Shown: in pieces, positions 60,978-64,000 of the stretch
How positions within the stretch are numbered: position 1 is the first letter of the stretch
How the letters are laid out: the number at the start of each line of letters is the position of its first letter
Assembly (NCBI RefSeq): GCF_030272615.1
Contig: NC_081415.1
Coordinates: forward strand, 626,699,740 to 626,763,739
Direction of reading: 5' to 3'
Origin: Cryptomeria japonica
Lineage: Eukaryota > Streptophyta > Pinopsida > Cupressales > Cupressaceae
DNA: 64,000 nt
Made by a program: the position numbers and the translations under genes
Notes under the pieces: generated by a model
The model's input: the letters and a program-made list of their open reading frames with translations, nothing else
What the model was told of the DNA's origin: nothing
The model's database searches: none

Positions 60978-61424
60978 TGTAGAATATTTTAAGAACTCGA
61001 GAAATACCTTTAAAATGTGAATTTAGGGCTTCTGGTTCTCCTTCACTCCACACTCCGTCGGTTGCTGAATCACCGCTTTATGTTCTCCACTTGACCGTTT
61101 GCAATTTGAATTTGAATCTCCTTCGTGATTTGTCAATTTCTTGAAATCTCAGCTCAAATCACCTTTTCTTCGCTCTTCTCTTTGAAAAAATTTTCTTCAC
61201 TTGAAAATAGATAGTGAGAAATGATTTGAAAAATGTTTTTATACATGTCTCTCACCTACCACCATTAATGCTCCTCTATTAGGGCGTAAACCCTAATTTA
61301 CCTTTTTACCATTTCCGATCTTCTACCAAGCGACAGGTATCACATACTAGTTAAGGTCTTTAACCGATGTAAACCGGGGGTTCGAAAACATTTCACCGTT
61401 TGCTCCCCCTAAGCCTTTTGAAGC
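60978..61424 (-). promoter_or_regulatory. Element D spacer with candidate promoter for the accessory ORF
   Basis: No ORF. On the minus strand TATAAAAA (plus 61236-61243) lies about 260 bp upstream of the ATG at 60977, followed by an A/G-rich leader, as in an ordinary plant gene. This suggests the accessory ORF had its own transcript. Confidence 0.5.
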
Positions 61425-62714
61425 TTAGTTTGCCGGTTCCAATATTTCCACACTAGGTGCAGAAACTGGTTCCTCTTCCAACATTGTTGGTTTCTTCCTC
61501 CAGGTTTTGTTCATGTCCGCTTGAACTATTTCAACATCAATTTCTCCTTCCGGAGTGACCGGTATATCATCAGATACACTCTTTCTACTTCTACAGAATC
61601 TTACCGCATGACCCGATTTGTTGCAATGATAGCAAATCATTCCAGGTGCTCTCCAGGGTCCATTGTTCATGTTTCCATTCTTCCTTCTACATGTAGTAGC
61701 AATGTGACCATGACCATGACAAATCCAACAGTTTTCTCTCCATCCGGCTGCCACTTGATGGCCACCGCTTCTTGGCTGATGATTCAAGACATTAAACTGG
61801 TTGTGGTTTCGGTTTACAAAAGGTTCGGGACCAACTCCTTGGGTCCTTTGAGGATATCTTCCAGTGTTATTCATCACAGACCTGCATTCAAATGCTCTAT
61901 GCCCAAACTTTTTGCATGCATAACAATGACCATTGAATTTATTGGATCTAGGTACATTGTTAATAAAGTAAGGAAAATTATTGTAAGCTTTGCTCCTACA
62001 TACATTGGCAGTGTGTCCTTCTTTAAGATAGTTAAAGCAAACAGGTTTGAATTTTTGCTTACCTTTTCCTTTGAATTCTGGTTGCTTCTTTGATGCTTCA
62101 GCATTTGTTCCTGAGGATTCTCCTTCCTCATGTCCAGAGAAACCAAGTCCATTGGTATTCTTTGCCAGTCTAGATGACTCAAGCTTTTTCTCTAGCTTAA
62201 TAGTGCTCTTGTTGAACTTAGCAAATATTTCCTTTGACTCAAAGAGTTCTTTGGAAATAGCAGTATTTGTCTCCATTAGGCTTGTATTTTCAGATATGGC
62301 TATGTTCAGTTTATCTTGTACTCCTTCTTTTTCCATTTTGCTTTCATGAAGGCGAGCAGTGAGTGCACTAATCTCTTGTTTCAACTTGGAGATCTCATGA
62401 TCTCTGTCCTTCACCAGATCTTTAGCTTTCCTATGGTTCTCAAGCTCTTGACTAAACCGGATAGTCAGTCCTTCCAACTCCTTTCTCAGATTGGAGTTTT
62501 AATCATTCAACTTATTTACTTCTGCTATCATTACTTCCATGTCTACTTCATCTGCAGAACTATTTTCAGATAGCTCCGTCAGCTTTTCTGCATGTTCTCT
62601 CCTTTTTGCTTGAGATGCCTTGTATTTGACCATAAGATCATCATAGGCTTGCTCAGACTGAGTGAGCCGTTGAGTAAGTTCTCTCAAGGTGTATTCCCCC
62701 ATATCTCTTTCCAA
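61425..62714 (-). pseudogene. Element D gag remnant: coiled coil and four zinc knuckles
   Basis: ATG at 62714 lies only 20 bases past the PBS. The protein begins with a coiled coil (L-R-E-L-T-Q-R-L-T-Q-S-E-Q), with one UAA at 62499, and continues to 61425. Four knuckles follow: C-F-N-Y-L-K-E-G-H (second Cys changed to Tyr), C-Y-A-C-K-K-F-G-H, C-W-I-C-H-G-H-G-H and C-Y-H-C-N-K-S-G-H; the last three are complete CX2CX4HX4C. The capsid region usually found before the knuckles is missing, so the N-terminal part of gag was deleted or replaced. It could still bind nucleic acid but probably not form a particle alone. Confidence 0.78.
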
Positions 62715-62733
62715 GTGGTTAAACTTATAGAAA

Positions 62734-62750
62734 GGTAGGCTCTGATACCA
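62734..62750 (-). other. Element D primer binding site (tRNA-iMet type)
   Basis: The minus strand reads TGGTATCAGAGCCTACC two bases after the LTR end, the classical initiator methionine tRNA complement. Confidence 0.88.
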
Positions 62751-62752
62751 AT

Positions 62753-62920
62753 TGATGAATACTAAGAGGGGGGGTGAATTAGGATGCCAAAAAATATTGC
62801 ACTAAAACACTTAAACAGTCTGAAGATAAACCGGTAAAATAATTTAATAGACAGATGGGTAATCACACATGCAAACCAAAATGCAAATAAAATATTCACC
62901 CACAAAAGCAATACAACTAT
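62753..62920 (-). repeat. Element D right LTR (5' LTR in its own sense), first 168 bp
   Basis: Matches 50068 onward, including TACTAAGAGGGGGGG and AAACCGGTAAAA, until C2 interrupts it after CAACTAT. The rest lies beyond the window. Confidence 0.85.
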
Positions 62921-63964
62921 TGTAAAGCGGAAAATTGAACCCTAGGTGTTCCCCCACTCCATGGAGAGAGAAAGGAGGTCACTAGGGTTGACAGTTTTCA
63001 CTTAGGAGAGACTTTACATTCAAAAGAGGGGTTGAAACCCACAAGATCCAATTGCACACAATGCAAGACTGGATTCTAAATGAGTTTCAAGGGTTAAAAC
63101 ATCAAGGATACCCTCTTTTGTAAAGAATGTAGATAGAATGATTGAACTAGGAATGCATGTAAAGTAGGAAAGATTCGCTTATAAATGGAGACAAAGACAC
63201 AGGATGAAGCTACGGACCAGAAATTAGCAGTAAAATGTCGAGACGATGTTGTTCGGAAAATTTGAGCAAAAGTTGATGGGACGATGGCACCTTGAGTGCA
63301 CACGGTCCTCTGAAAAATCCGCGAAACGAAGGGGGATCTGTTCGTCTCTGCACAAGGATTCCAGATCTTCAATTACAGCCGCGTACCTGCAACCTACACA
63401 TAGAAAAGAGAGGATGATTGGGGGGTTAGGGATTAGGGGTTTGCCTTTAGGTCAAACCCCGGTTTTGGAATTAACCAAGAAATGAGAATGCTGTAAATGT
63501 AAATGTTTGTAATGTAAACAAGTACTGATACCTTGTTGTAAGAATGTTTGTATTCTTACATGCGAAGGTGTAATGATGTTGTATGTTGTATGTTGTAAGT
63601 GATCTCCTCTTCAATGGTTGAATCCTTGTCTTGAATGTAACACCTAGCCTTGAATGGAGACTTAGAATGCTCAATTGCTTGAAGGAATGCTTGAATGCTT
63701 GAATGTTTGAATGTTTGAATATCACTTCCGCGTCTTGCTCTTGCTTACTTCCTTCTTCTCTTTCTAGGAGAGGAAAAGTAGTTTATATACTTGTCAATTA
63801 GGGTTAGGAGACTGATTTTTCTGACCTTAGGCCGACCTAGAAGCATTGTTTTCTGAATTGCAAACTTAAAGACCCAATGCCCAACAAGAGATCAACATTG
63901 CGCCGCCATCGTGAAGACCCAAATGTAGTTGAAATTGCAAGTGTCACAATTTTAGGATGGTACA
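62921..63964 (-). repeat. C2 left LTR, 1,044 bp
   Basis: Homologous to the C LTRs but more diverged and about 190-200 bp shorter. It lacks the block with 31-bp GC-rich palindromic units (expected near 63880). Ends GGATGGTACA. Confidence 0.88.
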
Positions 63965-63979
63965 TTTAGCCCCCACTTT
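63965..63979 (-). other. C2 polypurine tract (minus strand)
   Basis: Plus strand TTTAGCCCCCACTTT next to the LTR, the counterpart of 17641-17655. Confidence 0.7.
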
Positions 63980-64000
63980 AGCGGGAGTATAAGCGTACGC

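Larger units (their letters stand above)
50068..64000 (-). mobile_element. Non-autonomous LTR element D with gag remnant and a large accessory ORF
   Basis: Antisense element. Its 3' LTR is 50068-51209 and its 5' LTR starts at 62753 and is cut by C2 at 62920. Between them on the minus strand, in order: PBS (62734-62750), a coiled-coil/zinc-knuckle gag remnant (61425-62714), an accessory ORF (60977 to 51545, interrupted by solo LTR E3) and a purine tract. No protease, RT, RNase H or integrase. LTR start TGATGAATACTAAG, iMet-type PBS and AAAGGGGGAGA purine tract resemble Ty1/Copia elements; this assignment is tentative. The far end is outside the window, so its TSD cannot be tested. Confidence 0.82.
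62921..64000 (-). mobile_element. Second C-family element (C2), left end only
   Basis: Starts TGTAAAGCGG inside the D LTR. The LTR is 62921-63964 and is followed by the C-type purine tract complement and internal sequence, so this is the left end of an element, not a solo LTR. Orientation is the same as C. The rest is outside the window. Confidence 0.85.

Overview
This is plant nuclear DNA made entirely of LTR retrotransposons. I see no host gene, rRNA, tRNA, organelle or bacterial gene. Giant LTRs (4-6 kb), deep nesting and large accessory ORFs suggest a big repeat-rich plant genome; a gymnosperm is my low-confidence guess. Solid anchors are paired LTRs, target-site duplications (TSDs), primer binding sites (PBS), polypurine tracts (PPT) and gag/protease/RNase H/RT/integrase motifs.

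Layout: almost everything sits inside one old Ty3-type element, A (+ strand). Its pieces lie at 1-187, 13470-16411, 24201-26421 and 46253-50067. A carries an extra RNase H upstream of RT, then RT, RNase H, integrase, an antisense ORF and a large sense accessory ORF. Four elements landed in it. B (188-13469, +) is a chromodomain Ty3 element with about 4-kb LTRs, in A's upstream RNase H. C (16412-24200, -) encodes only gag and protease, in A's integrase. E1 (26422-46252, +) is a 19.8-kb element with 6.3-kb LTRs, in A's accessory ORF. D (50068 to past the window end, -) is a non-autonomous element, also in A's accessory ORF. D was itself hit by a solo E LTR (E3, 53543-59598) and, in its right LTR, by a second C-family element (C2, from 62921). 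Every exit checked returns to the interrupted sequence next to the TSD, and for four of them the interrupted reading frame resumes exactly.

Most interesting: the E LTR contains a conserved ORF of about 1,213 codons, seen in three LTR copies (28170-31847, 41676-45316, 55016-58657). All three share a TATA box about 597 bp upstream of the ATG and a second TATA box about 425 bp before the LTR end. This looks like a gene carried inside the LTR, with a separate downstream promoter for the genomic RNA. Elements D and A carry comparably large accessory ORFs with the same general plan: globular N-terminus, basic NLS-like segment, long coiled coil, helical C-terminus.

All coding regions are decayed. 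Most in-frame stops are UAG where a sister copy or the family motif has CAG or UGG, as expected from deamination of methylated cytosine. How the parts would work together: gag and pol of B and E are self-contained; C and D lack RT and integrase and would need these in trans.
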